From: Rhabditoides inermis
Taxonomy: Eukaryota; Nematoda; Chromadorea; Rhabditida; Rhabditidae
Length of the DNA stretch: 64,000 nucleotides
Assembly (NCBI GenBank): GCA_963966185.1
Contig: CAWZYM010000408.1
Span: 1 to 64,000, forward strand
Reading direction: 5' to 3'
A program made the position numbers and the translations under genes. Below the pieces are notes generated by a model. That model ran no database searches. It saw only the letters and a program-made list of their open reading frames with translations, and was not told where the DNA came from. Shown here piece after piece: positions 12,301 to 24,680 of this stretch. Numbering within the stretch: position 1 is the stretch's first letter; every line of letters starts with the position of its first letter.

Positions 12301-13985
12301 ATTGACTGATAATCTAATTTTTCCTACAGTTTTTCAATCAATAAAATGATTGAAATAAACAAAGTTTTGTTGGAACCATTTTCTGTTTAAGATCGGCGGT
12401 GATAAATTCGGCTGCTTCCTTTGTTGCATCAAACTAAAACATACAGTGTGCATTTCTTCTCGTACCATATCCAACCTGCGCCTTTGAGTGCAAAGATGTT
12501 TTCATCGATTCCATTGCAGTGTCCAAAATCTTCACATCCGAGCAAAATCCATGTAGCATATCTCTTTTCAGTTCTAAGTAAATCAATGAAAAGTGAAATT
12601 TAAAACATAACACGAATCACGTTTGATCTGTGATTTGATGATTGCGTTTCTTTCAGCTTCCAAGGAAGAGTGGTAACTAATCGCGGAACCAGCCAAGACG
12701 AAGGAAGCAACAATAGCAACAACCATGGTTGAAAGGAAAATGAACAAAACGATCCAACAAAACTGGAAGCAATAATGGATTGTATATTTAATAAACGTTA
12801 TCTCACGATCATTTTCTTGTTTTTCTTCGCTCCATTATTCTGTTTCTCGTTCTGTGATGCCTCTTTCTTGGATTGCACCGTATTCAAATTGTCCTTTTTC
12901 GATTTCGTAGTAGGTGTGCCCACTATTTCCTTCTGTGTAGTTTCATTCTGGGACGTCTTCAGTGTCGAATTCTGTTTTGCGTCTCCTCCGCCCACTGCCC
13001 TCTCTTCCTTCTTGGTTGTATCCTCTTTTCGACTCGAAACATTTGTGGGAGTGCCAGCTTTAGATGTCGTCGCATCATTTTCTGTGTTCACGCTTGCATC
13101 AGGTTTGTTCGACTTGCGTACAACATGAATTAGAAAAATGACGACACAAAGTCCGACAACAAACATAATGGCTCCAATGATCGGAACCTGAAAATCAAAT
13201 TGCTCACGTGTTAGTTTGATGAAGTCTTACAATTAATGTTAGAGAGTCATCTTCAATCATTGCTCCAGCGAAAAACGGTCCAAGAGTACCATTCGAATGT
13301 CCCGTTATCACCTAAAAATATTTATTCTTTTGTGAAACAAACATCAAAATGAATCAACTTTTTACAAAACATGAACTTGAAAAAACTGAAAAAAAAACAT
13401 TGAGGTTTAGCAAACATCGCTATTCGGAATCATTTTCCGAATTGTTTCGAAATAAATAGCAAGGCGTTCTCAAGGCAACTCGCGGCAGTTCTAAAGGCTC
13501 GGGAGGGTTTCGAATCGTGATCGTGTGATGACTATAGCCTTATTTGTTTTTGTTCGAAAAGGACTGACACAAGCTCAGAACGACAAAGTCACCTGCACTC
13601 ATTTCAAGCGTAATGAAAAAAGAGTCAGGTTAAACTCACTCCAATAGCCGTCGACACTACTTTCTTATCCACACTTGCTTCATACTTCGGATATCCAAAC
13701 ATCTCGATGAATCCATAGTCGCGTTTTATGGGAACAGTCGCCGGCATAGGACACAAGACGAAAGCTCAAAACATAGATAGTAAGAACATATAGATACACA
13801 AGTCCTATAGCTACACAAGAGCGTAAGGTATTTGGCATCAGTGCTACGTCACTTTATAAAAAAAAGGTAACTCACGAATGTCGTTGCTCTTGTACTTCTG
13901 AACAATGGCAGCGTCGGAGACATTGCTGGCGTCGCTCATTCCGCACATCAATAGCAGAAGGAGAGGGACACTGAAAGGGAAGATG
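6398..13985 (-). CDS. Copy B: five-pass (prominin-like) membrane protein fused to a PPP-family Ser/Thr phosphatase
   Basis: Predicted about 1,285 aa. Exons: ~13985-13876, 13764-13640, 13311-13231, 13187-12807, 12762-12621, 12573-12476, 12433-12377, 11880-11761, 11715-11584, 11537-11382, 11339-11289, 11239-11134, 11094-11028, 10985-10738, 10683-10583, 10538-10377, 10330-10175, 10140-10014, 9965-9883, 9695-9524, 9475-9381, 9337-9209, 9165-8830, 8756-8705, 8623-8514, 7199-6975, 6911-6835, 6789-6684, 6466-6398. Exons 2-29 total 3764 nt and, with one base from exon 1, give 1,255 in-frame codons. Order: signal-like LLLLLM, TM1 ~101-123, charged loop, TM2 ~228-253, ectodomain ~240 aa, TM3 ~489-511, TM4 ~517-540, ectodomain ~265 aa, TM5 ~805-825, proline-rich linker, phosphatase ~1000-1285. 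Prominin topology puts the phosphatase in the cytosol. The initiator Met is unresolved. Confidence 0.6.
7302..7695. mobile_element. MITE 3 with an internal tRNA-like segment
   Basis: About 394 bp bounded by imperfect 24-bp inverted repeats: CACTTAAAGGAACAGTGGCG at 7301 and the complement of GCCAGTGTACCTTTAAAGT at 7677-7695. A tRNA-like segment (7379-7446, minus strand) lies inside. A relative sits at about 14928-15265. Confidence 0.65.
7379..7446 (-). other. tRNA-derived segment
   Basis: On minus there is an A-box-like TGGCTCAATGCG and a perfect B box GGTTCGAGTCC at normal spacing. No convincing acceptor or anticodon stem, so a tRNA-derived repeat head rather than a working tRNA. Confidence 0.5.
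8040..8340 (-). repeat. tRNA-derived dispersed repeat, copy 1
   Basis: Shares about 240 bp with 62555-62793. It contains a tRNA-like block on minus (A box TGGCCTAGTGG, TCTGTCA anticodon region, B-box-like GTTCGCACCC) and a conserved body with AATCCACACGGTT, GTAAATATCTCGAAACGTATG and CACCATCGGCTTCTGTGACC. On minus the body precedes the tRNA block, the reverse of an ordinary SINE. Confidence 0.7.
9883..13985 (-). other. Pentaspan (prominin-like) half of copy B
   Basis: A cleavable-looking N terminus, five hydrophobic segments, a very short TM3-TM4 loop (SCVKKL) and two large loops of about 240 and 265 residues are the prominin layout (extracellular N terminus, cytosolic C terminus). Membrane segments include [66 protein letters not shown] and [15 protein letters not shown]. 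Loop 2 has [15 protein letters not shown] and an N-glycosylation site before TNCNDPS. The TM1-TM2 loop is about 95 residues and Lys/Thr-rich, longer than in typical prominins, which weakens the family call. Introns here are mostly 39-80 nt. Confidence 0.5.
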
Positions 13986-14094
13986 CAAGTAGAAAAGGTG
14001 TACACGAACCTTCTCACTGGCTTTTTTAACTGAATGCTCTGACTTAATAGCTTGCCCTTTCATAGTTTAGCCTACTTCGATGGTGACAAATGTC

Positions 14095-14567
14095 CTAGTA
14101 CATGCTCTGTCCAACTACATAGGCCCAAAGATCCTTCTGCGCCTCAGCTAATGTTCCAACGTCTTCGACAAAGTGATGCGAAGCAATGCGGAATGGATCA
14201 TTGTGGAGGAGAAATGAGACAACAACAATACATTCCATCATCTTCGCTTGCCCCCGATTGGTCCCCCAGTTCATTTTCCCGTCGCACCCGCCAAGCCCGG
14301 TCCACGTGGACAATTGCTGTATCAACGGTGCCCGCAACATGTTCGTTGCGGCTTTGGAATTTGAAGAATTCTCGGAGAACGGAGTTGAACCCGCCGAGTA
14401 CACTTTCTACAATGGCTGTCGCGACGTCAACCCAAGCACACCACCCCTCCTTCACGTCGGATCCCGACAAGAAGGAACCACCGACAGATACTTCACGCAA
14501 ACTGAACCCTTTCGTGTTTTATTTCCGTTGTTGTATGCTTGATATCGGCAGCAAATCAACTCAATGA
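14095..14567. other. Open segment of unclear coding sense
   Basis: Three overlapping frames stay open for 100-171 codons here (plus 14052-14567; minus 14403-14095; minus 14500-14198) because the DNA is GC-rich with few stop triplets. Possible roles are upstream exons of copy B, another gene, or non-coding. No domain was recognised in any frame. Confidence 0.3.
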
Positions 14568-14927
14568 GACAACAAGCTGTCGACATGCAGATTCTGTACG
14601 AGATTCGACTGTCAGGCCGGACAGTTGCTACTGAGTCGAAGACCGTCACGCGATGAGTCAATAAGTGAGGGAGAAGTTCACAGTCACTAGATTACACAGA
14701 TCAAAAACTCCGCCTTGATTAGTTGCAGAAACAGCAACATGTAGCATGAATTCCTGTGCTGGTCTGCTTCCTAAAACGCTTTGATCAAAATCGAAAACAC
14801 TGCTAGTAGCAAGCGGTACTCTTGCGTCTTGCGGCATCCAAATGTTAATGCCAGAATCACGTAAGTCGCAACCAGGACATTATCCATGAGCCTCTCGCTT
14901 CAAATCAAATGGTCCGAGACGCAGAGC

Positions 14928-15265
14928 AGTACATTAAAGAAACAGTCTCGACATATTTCTGCCACAACCTGCCACAAATCCTCATTTTCACACGAGTCAA
15001 ACTTTTGGTGGTGACCGGAATCGAACCCGCGAAGTTTGGGGGTCACAACGCAGCGCATATGCACAGAACCATGAAGCAAGTGTAAGAGCGTCGATCATTC
15101 GCGCTTATGTCTCCGACCCGAACGTGCAGTAATGAAGCGTCGGCGGGTAATTCAAATTTTCGTTTGTATTCTTGCCAGTGGTAGATTCGAAAGTAACACA
15201 GAACCGTAATTGTGTTAGGTTAATATAATTCATGATATTACTCCAAGTTAAAAATAAGTCCTCTC
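14928..15265 (-). repeat. Diverged relative of MITE 3 with tRNA-like head
   Basis: A tRNA-like block at 15008-15080 on minus has a perfect B box GGTTCGATTCC. Downstream, GTTAATATAATTC and CAAGTTAAAAATAAGTC align with GTTAATATGATTC and GAGTCAAAAACAAATC in the 7302-7695 element. A decayed left end TTAAAGAAACAGT lies at about 14934. Confidence 0.55.
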
Positions 15266-15657
15266 CATTCCTCCAAGAGCACAATTCGCGCGCAAGCATG
15301 TTGGATTTAATAGGCTCGCACTTAGCTCAGGATTTTCTGTTGAAAACATTTTCGTGGAAACTTGTATTGAGAATCTAATCGAAACAGCTGTTTCTGTTCA
15401 CTTCTGTTTTTTGTTGGTTTTGTTTGTTCATATTTCGTATTCATGTTCTCTTTTTGAGCACTTAAAAGAAATGATTACTGACGCTTCTTTTGAAACATAC
15501 ACAATGGCTTAGCATGCATGAAATCCGTTCGTATGTCGCGTTGTTGTGTGTCTGGTTTATTTCATGATCTATGTTTGTCGCCGTCGTGTTTTGCAACAGT
15601 TTTCATTGTGCTTACAATCTACAGTTGTGATTGCGAAATAGTTCGTTTCAATTGGAT

Positions 15658-16110
15658 CATGATGGAGCTGGCGCACCGCGCTGATCAAGCCGGTTTTGTT
15701 GCGCATGAAGTCGTGGCGGGCGTGTGGCGTCAAATTCTGGATCAGGTAAGGATTGCGAATTTCGTATTTCAGCTAGTTGTGTGTTTTTAACGTTGTATTC
15801 GTTATGGTTGTAGATGATGTCCGCACTGACGCGTGAGCCCGCAAGGCGGGAAGCCCGCGTGGCTGTGTGCCCGACGAACACCGCTGCCTGCCGTTCTCTC
15901 CACGTCGCACTCTCGTTCAAAAAAGGTTTTTTTTAACTTCACGGTCTTTCTCATGTGTAAACGTGTTCATAACAGTGGTGATAACAGGGTCAACATTGCT
16001 ATAATGATAGTGATATCCCTGAAACGTATTTGTTGCAGGTTCTCGCGGATGTCAGCCCGGCAGCGCGTTTTCATCAAGGACTACCGGCAACTCGGACGTA
16101 CTCCTAATAA
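15658..16110 (+). CDS. Possible small plus-strand gene of unknown function
   Basis: An exon starting MMELAHRADQAGFVAHEV ends at Gln before a good donor GTAAGG (about 15747). A second possible exon begins after TTGTAG with MMSALTREPARREARV, and a third follows TTGTTGCAG near 16039. Phase is compatible for the first pair, but no family is recognised. It may be 5' sequence of GTPBP1, a separate gene, or chance. Confidence 0.25.
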
Positions 16111-16199
16111 CCATTCAGTTGTCATGTTATATTGTGATAGCTGTATCGAAACAACTATGTTTGCGATTATTATTATATGAGTAACATCATGTGTATGTA

Positions 16200-19141
16200 T
16201 GTTTTATGTGATGATTTGGTTTGAAAATGATCGACTATTACTGTGCATTGGTGATTATTGAATAGGTTTTGGTATAAACTTCTCAAAGACAAAGATTTTG
16301 TGTCATGGTTGTCGGGAGTGGCCGGGTGGCGCGCGTGTGTCTTTATTTCTCTGCCGTCTCTCATTGTCTAACCTATTTCGTCGCGCTCGGCTCTCTTGCG
16401 CGAGAGAGCGAAACTGGTGGGCGAGCGAACTATAGACATGTTTGGCAAGAACATCGATCACTAATATCTTTAAAGCATTTCAAATTGCTTTGCTTGCGTG
16501 TGATCGGTGCGTGCGACGGCTGAGCGACTGACTAATGCGGACGGAGTATATTCATGGCTCGAAAAAAAAAACTATCGACTCTGCTCTGTGTATCAAAACC
16601 CACAAATTTCGTAGAGACTAAACACACCCAAATAAACACTTTTTTAAATATCGATAGATATCGATTAATTATCGATGTATGTATCGATGTATGAGATGTA
16701 TGCAGATAACGACTGGAGTTTCGCTGACAGGATATGTTGTGAGAAACGTTGATGGTGTATATAAGCTGTAATCGACAGCATTCGAGGCTCATTCTCTCAA
16801 TAAATGATTCCATCTTGCCTCCTGCGTTACTCGATAAAAAACATATTGGGTCAATGACATGGTTATTAATAGCATCTCCAATTGTTAAGAATGCAAATGA
16901 TGGGATACTCACTCACTTACTTACCTGCTGAGTTACGTTAACGTGTCATGTTTTCGGATCAATAATTCGGGAAAAAAACTGACTTGGTTCGAATAGCTAT
17001 TGACCAATACTACTTCCCTTCTACCATGAACATCATTTGGAAAACTACTATACTTACTCAACGATAAGGAAAACAACTCGTGTATTGATAAATCAGCCTA
17101 CATAGATCGAAAACAATTATTCTGGTCGTTCGAGATAAGCAGTTGAAAAAAAATACAAAGTAGAAAAGCGCATTGCATCTTGGCTAGAGGCTGCCTATAA
17201 GTATCATGGAGGGTTCATCGATTCGCCTATCATCGAGTGAAGTCCAAGCTACTGACAAGAACGCGCTTGACAGCTTCGGTTGGCTAGGACGTACCCATAA
17301 GTGTCATGGATGGGGTACCTGAGAAGGCCGATTCGGCCAGGTCGAAAGAGGCCACCGGCCGCGAGGCGCATCGTCGAAAGAATGGCAGAAAGGAAGACTG
17401 GAAATGACGGGTGGGCAGAAATGAGGGGTATGCAGATCACTCATCCAACGAGGCATGCCGCTCATACGCACGTGCTACTGACCGGTCGCACGTCAAAGTG
17501 TCAAAGTACAAAAAAAGTGTGAAAAAGTAGTGATGCGAGCAAGTCGTACACATCTGACATCAAATTATCATGATATTTAGTTCGTTTAATACGCACACTC
17601 TCCATGTTAGCCGCCCCCATTGAATGTCTGATGAATGTCTGATGAATGAAAACATGCCTCACAAAGTATCATTCAAGTCGAGCTGGAAATGTATGTTCAG
17701 AAAGATGTCATGAATTCATTATAAAAAGTGTATTCGTTCCGTTTTGTTTTTTTCATACCAAATAATCCAACATTGATGATCAATGAAATGGAAATCGATT
17801 ATATGATTGTCGAGCTAAGTAAATGAAACAAATTTACAAGTAAATTTAGGAAATCAAAACACCCTCAATTTTTTTATCACACGTAGAAGTACTAAAACTA
17901 ATGAAACAAGCTCTTATTTCATTAATATGTAGTATGTATTATTCCAAAAATATTTAGTGACAATTTGATTACTATTGTGTATTTTGTTCATACACTCCGT
18001 GAAATCGCATGTTTCTCACTACAAAATTTTGCGATTCTTTTTTTTTTTACTTTTTTGTTTTTTTTTGTTTTACTTTCCATTTTCATAGTCCAACAGTGTC
18101 GCAAATACATACTGGTAGTCGTAAAATATACCGTCACTCACTAGGCCTTTGATTGGCACATGGGGCCCGCCTTTTTCCAGCTCACATCTCGTCTCGCTTG
18201 AATGACGGCAGTGGGATCTAGTGTTTGCGGGTCCGGCGGGGGCTGACAACTAGATTCCAGGTGTTGTGTGTGTATTCTCCCCTCCCGGCATCCTGCATAG
18301 ATATCGATCAGCCGCCGGCCGCTTCATCGCATCGATCAGCTGTTCTTCTAGACACTTCTCTCTCTTTCTCTTTCTCTCACAAACTTGTCGGTCATACTAT
18401 GCCGTTCGATTTCCCCGCACACAATGTTTGTTGTTGTTCTCCAACTGAGAATCGGCTAGACAACGTGGCAGCGTGTGTGCGTTAGCGTTTTACACTACTG
18501 ATAGGCTAGATAGGTTTTGCTTCGCGTTTAGATCGCACACATGTTCGCTTTTTGTGTTATGCGTAATACAGTTATTGCGATTTCCAACATATATAACATT
18601 ATATCCACATTCAACATGTAAGAAATATTAACATTAAACATTTATACCGCGCTATATCATGCAATCACAATCACATTGATCACATTCATTGTGCGCGCGG
18701 ATGCAGATCGTTGCAATTCGAGAGGCGGCATATTGAATATGAACATAGTCATTGAAAACTGAATTGATGAATATCCAGGATTCGCCACGGATCACCGGAC
18801 CGCGACACTGTCTATTTGCCTATTGCAGACGTGTTATGCAATTGCGCGTAAGGTTGCTCACACATGCCTGAACATAGCAACGGACAGAAGAAACATTTCA
18901 TCATCAATTAAAACGTATATAAGTCGCTTTGTTGTCGGCGATAATCATTACCGCTGTCGTTGCTCAAACACGCGTTGTTTTTACCTCGTATCGGTGTCTT
19001 ATAGATTTATTGATATTCTAATATATAGTTGGTTCAATTTCAAAATGATTGTCGTTGCTTAAAATTGTGTTTTAACCTCGCTTCGTTGTTTGATAGATAT
19101 ACCTATATACAGCGTTTTATTTGTTCAATTTTAATTACAGG
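16200..19141. other. Gene-poor stretch upstream of GTPBP1
   Basis: AT-rich DNA with scattered GC-rich patches (16330-16430, 17290-17480, 18150-18480) and T-rich runs near 18030-18075. 18990-19050 and 19070-19145 are diverged copies of each other. The 18.1-18.5 kb patch could hold the GTPBP1 promoter or 5' UTR; no motif proves this. Confidence 0.4.
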
Positions 19142-21376
19142 ATGAGCCGATTATCGGAAAGCGAACCACAACCACAGGTCGGCAACGGCAACGGACGCGA
19201 GAAAGAGGTCTGCTTTTGTTATTCAAATTTTCTTATAGTAAAATTATGGCGTTCCTCAAGTAGAAATTTTATAGTGTTGAATGAGAGTTGGTGATAACAT
19301 TATTTTATTTCGATTTGTCGATTTAATTTTTGTCCACTACAAAGGTTCATCTTCAAAAAAAGTATTCTTGCGGCACAGAATCAGCTCCATAGCGAACCAA
19401 ACTATCGGATTGTGTATAGAGTTTCTGGATAAAGCTTTCAATTTCGATTTTGACCAGTCTTGATTCAGACGCATTTTTCATCAATCTTGCACAATAATGC
19501 GACGCTTTCGGATATGTCGATTTCGTATAACTATTCTCATACCTCCTTGCTGCAGGCGCTGGAGAAGCCGCGCCAGCCCCAGCCGCCCAACAAACAACTC
19601 TCCGAGAAGGCCGCCGGACTCAGCGGGCTGTATGACGGTCAGTCGGATACAATTATATAAGTCAATCACACATCAATCAAACACAATAAATCGATTAATC
19701 AGCAATCACACAAAAATAGCTTTATGACCACAATGCTCATGGACAAGCATATTTTTTTCGTACCCTTTCTTCCCATTTCCGCAAAAACCGCATGATCTAA
19801 GATGTTGTTCCAAATTATGGGTTAAAGCAAGAAAAGTAAAAGAGTTTTCATGTTTGTATCAAAACTTCACTGGGTCACCGGTCAGAGCCACACACCGTGT
19901 ATGTTTGTTATTTCACGACAGATAAATCAAATCAAATTGCATATAAAAACTGCAAATACAATCACATTCGCCGTAATCACTCTATTTATGACATTAATTA
20001 TCTTCTAGAAAGTATACACGGTAATAAGTGATATTATAAATACTATTATACAATAATATTGCAGGCTCGGACGAGGAGGACGCGCCCTCTGGACAGGCGC
20101 GCAGTGTGCTCGACGCGGCTGTGCTGGTCAGGGGAAAGGAGGAGGAGGTGGGCGTGCGATATCGATTGATTATGGAATTATATCAATGTTATGCAATATA
20201 TATTGCTATTGCTATAACTATACAACATAGAATGACCATGTTCATGTTCATGAATGACTCGTATAGCTCAGGGGCAGAGAGGAGGAGGTGGGGATAGCGT
20301 ACACTCCTGCAATGCACACTACATTGCATCTACTATGGGGATGGGGAGGGAGGAGGTAGGAAGAAGGAGAAGAGTGAACGGGGGCTCATCGAGGATTGAT
20401 TACGGTAAAAGGTACTATATCAATACGCGGGAGAGAGGGAGGGATGGACCTATATCAAGCTATACCTGCTCTATACCAATACCTGTACTTGTACATGCCC
20501 CCCTCACCCTCACCCTTGTATCTCGATACCCAGTTTCCCACTGTAGCGTTGTGTGTGTAATCCTACCCGATAACTCATCATGACGAAATCAGTCTGATAG
20601 CTTACATAACCCAAAACCAAAACGCGATTGCAGCTCGTGCAGCTCCCGGTCCACCTCCATACATATCGCCCAAAACTTCTTGTGTCGATTAAAATGTCAT
20701 AATACACTATAATAACAGGGTGTTCTTTATTGGATGAGCATACATGTTTCAATTGTATCATTTGTAACGTACCGTATACTATCTCATCCCTCCCCTTTTC
20801 AGCTCGACCAGCTGCTCGTTCATCTCCGCTCCCTCTTGCTACAGGGCGAGGGCGAGTCGATCTTCGAGCTGGGAGTGGCGGTCGACGGCAAGGGAGGCAG
20901 GGGTGCGTGTGCGGGTTGTTCTCGTTTATTCTTTGTTTGTTTATTCTTATTCTGTATTCATTTATTTTTGTATTGTGTAATTATGGTGTGCGAGGTGCGA
21001 TAATTGTTCATTTGCAATAACATGTGTGTGTTACTGTGGTGCGGTTTGGGACGGCGGAAGTGTGTGGGTGCGAGGTGCGTACACTGTAGTTATAGTGTTT
21101 CTCGATCGGATCGTGTTTGCAACGTACACGAAATACGATGTGAGTTTGATACAAAAACGAGCAATAAGACGTAGTAGCATATATAGTGATGGAACAAATG
21201 ATTTTGAATTGTTGATCATGAATCGGCATGGCACACCTTGCAGGTCTCTCTCGCGACGACCTCGACAAGTCCATGTCCGCGTTCGAAGCGCTGCTGGAGA
21301 AGGTGCCTGCGGTCGGCAGTCGGATAGAGAGCAGGACGGTGAGGGGGTGGGGAGGGAGAGGGGGGAGGGAGGGAGG

Positions 21377-21420
<44 letters not shown>

Positions 21421-24400
21421 GGAAGGGAGAGAGGGAGGGAGAGAGAGAGAGAGATGATCCGGACCTCTTTCCGTTTCAGCTGCCCGGCTCGCCGCCGCGC
21501 CACACGCAGGTCTACCTGGTGCGCGACCCGCACACTGACGAGGACTTTATCGAGGTGCGGTTATTGATTGGTTAACGATTTATTGATTACCGAGTTGCAT
21601 AGCCGTTACGAGTGTTGTGTACAGTAAAAGAGTACGTTTTGTTTCATTGAGATTATATTGACAAAATTGATTCGCTCAGCAATGTTCTCTCTTCATTGCA
21701 TGGTGAATCGTATTCTGTGCGGGACGGGTGAGCATATGAGTTGTGGTTGTGATATGACAATTGCTTACAATCATGACGTCTTGCGCTGGATTGTGAATTG
21801 TGTGGTCGTGCACGGTACCACGATGGGAATAATGATACTGGTGTATAATACTATTGATCAAGTGCATTTATATAGTATTTCGTACCTTAACCTTACCGTA
21901 ACCGTACCCCTCTCAAGATCCGGGCTGTGGTGGGGAACGTGGATAATAGTAATCGTATTGATCAATATGTATATAGTAATATCAATCATACCGTACTCCC
22001 ACCGTATCCCCACACCACCGTACCCCTTTCCAAGTCCGAGCTGTGGTGGGGAACGTGGGTAATAGTAATCGTATTGATCAATATGTATATAGTAATATCA
22101 ATCATACCGTACTCCCACCGTATCCCCACACCACCGTACCCCTTTCCAAGTCCGAGCTGTGGTGGGGAACGTGGGTAATAGTAATCGTATTGATCAATAT
22201 GTATATAGTAATATCAATCATACCGTACCGCCACCGTACCCCTCCCCCCACCACCGTACCCTCTCTTCCCTGCAGGTGCGTGTGGCAGTGGTGGGGAACG
22301 TGGACGCGGGCAAGTCGACGCTGCTGGGCGTGCTCACCCACTCGGCACTCGACGACGGACGGGGTGCGGCGAGGACGAAGCTGTTCAGGTGGGTGACGTG
22401 TCACACGTACCAACACATTACGAACATTACGAACATTACGAACGTACGAACAACACACACACATTCCCCCTCATCCGAATCAGACGGAGGTGTTTGTTCG
22501 GAGATGAACATGGTGTTCCACTCTTTTCACGAGAGCGAGAGACATCTATTATGGGCTGTTACAAATACCAACACGACATGCCCCATCTGAAAAGGACATG
22601 ACAGTGAATTCGAAATTGTGGCTTTTGAAAATATGAGTGGTTTCGATGTCAGGCACAAGCACGAGTTCGAATCCGGAAGGACATCGTCGGTCGGCAACGA
22701 CATTCTGGGGTTCGGACCCACGGGAGAGGTGGGGAGAGAGAGGGGGGAGGGGAGAGAGGGAGGGAGGGAGAGAGAGAGTGAGAGAGAGGAGGGGGGAGAG
22801 AGAGGGAGATAGAGGGGGGAGAAGGAGAGATAGAGAGGGGGAGAGAGAAGAGGGGGAGAGGGAGAGGGGGAGGGAGATAGAGAGGGAGAGGGAGGAAGAG
22901 AAAGGGGTGAGAGTGGGAGAGGGATAGAGAGATAAGGGAGGGAGGGAGAGAGAGAGGTGAGGAGAGAGAGGAAGTGAGAGAGAGGGAGATAGAGGGGAGA
23001 GAGAGGGGAAAGAGAGAAAGAGGGAGGGAGGGAGAGATAGAGAGGGGGAGAGGGGGAGAGAGAGAGGGAGGGAGAGGGGAGAGCGAGAGGGAGAGATAGA
23101 GGGCAATTGATTTGATGTGAAGAATAGTAGCCTGTTTGGAAGTATAACCTACGTTGGCCAATGTCATTAGTGACTTTGAATCGGCGTTGAGTTACTGCAA
23201 ACATGAGAAACACACAATTTCTTGGATATGTTTAATTTTAGTGTTTTTTAAAATATTTTTTCCAGGTGGTGAACAAGCCGGATCCGCACAATCACTCGCT
23301 CGACTGGGTGCAGATCTCGAGGGACTCGAGCAAGGTGGGGAGGGGAGAGGGAGAGGGAGGGAGAGATAGAGAGAGGAAGAGAGAGGGGGGGAGAGAAAGA
23401 GGGGAGAGAGAGGCGGATAGAGAGACAGAAAGAAAGAGTGATAGAGAGGGGGAGAGGTAAAGAAACAGAGAAACCCAAAGAGACAGAGAGAGAGAGAGAG
23501 GGAGGGAGAGAGAGAGCGAGCGAGAGACCCCCCTTCCCCCCTCGCAGATGGTGACGTTCATCGACCTGGCCGGCCACGAGAAGTACTTGAAGACGACCAT
23601 CTTCGGCATGACGGGCCACGCGCCCGACTACACGATGCTGATGGTGGGTCTGCGATGGGCTGGCATGTGGATGTCGGCGTCGAATGTGATGTTGACTGGA
23701 TTGTGGGTGTTGGAGGCGCATTCGTAGGTTGGCTTGATGGCGCGCCGGACTACCATGTTGATGGTGGGTTTTGCGCATTTTGCGGTTGAGATGGGTGCAT
23801 CAGAACGTGACATTGAGACATGTCATGTTGGTTATGTCGCATGTCTGTGAAATGTAATCGACGTGTTCGCAACAGCAAGATTCTGGGATTTTTGACTGGG
23901 TTCTCGTAGTGTGTGAAGCACTTGGCAATTTGAAGGATTGGCGCGTGTGAAAATGATAATAAACGATGAAACGTTCTAATATGGAAGTGCTAGCTTTGAA
24001 TCACCTGCTCGCTCGCAGATCGGCGCGCACATGGGCGATTGAACGGTGAATAGTATGCGATTGCGTTATGTTTAGAATATAGAGATAATAAGTATCGTTT
24101 TTAGTAACGAGCAGATTATCTCGAACACTCGAACGGAGAATACTGTAGAATACCGTATTCACTCTTTCCCTTTTCAGATCGGCGCGAACATGGGCGTGAT
24201 CGGGACGACCAAAGAGCACCTCAGCCTCGCACTCAGTCTCGGAGTGCCCGTGTTCGTGGTGGGTGTGGGGTTTGTGCTTTGTTCTTTGTGTTTTGTGTTT
24301 TGTATTATTTTCTATTTCCTTTCCTTTGTTTTTTTTGTCCTTGGTGATTTTGCGTTTTCAAAGAGAAAGTGATTGTATGGATATTAGATAAGAAAGTGAT

Positions 24401-24629
24401 GGTGAACAACCCAGTTTCTTTAATTTTTTTATTCCACGTTGTATTAATGCTTATGTAGGATATGCCTCCATTTAGTAGGACAGCGCTGTTCGTTTAGTAT
24501 TAGTGAGTATCGAACATACATTTTATATGCGTATTTACAGGTAGTGACCAAGATCGACATGTGCCCGCCGAACATTCTGGCGGAGACGATGAAGAACATT
24601 GCCAGGCTGGTCAAGAGTGAGTGCAGTGA

Positions 24630-24680
<51 letters not shown>

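Noticed and set aside
17301..17522. Basic 73-codon ORF as a LINE remnant or gene
   Set aside because: Arg-rich through GC-rich composition; no RT or nuclease motif seen on either strand.
20254..20583. ORF of 109 codons in GTPBP1 intron 3
   Set aside because: Lies between validated exons 3 and 4 and contains the donor echoes; no domain or codon pattern.
22527..23213. Long Ser/Leu/Pro-rich minus-strand ORF of 228 codons
   Set aside because: It is the complement of the polypurine tract in GTPBP1 intron 8; stop-free only because of composition. The same holds for ORFs over other (GA)n and (CT)n tracts.
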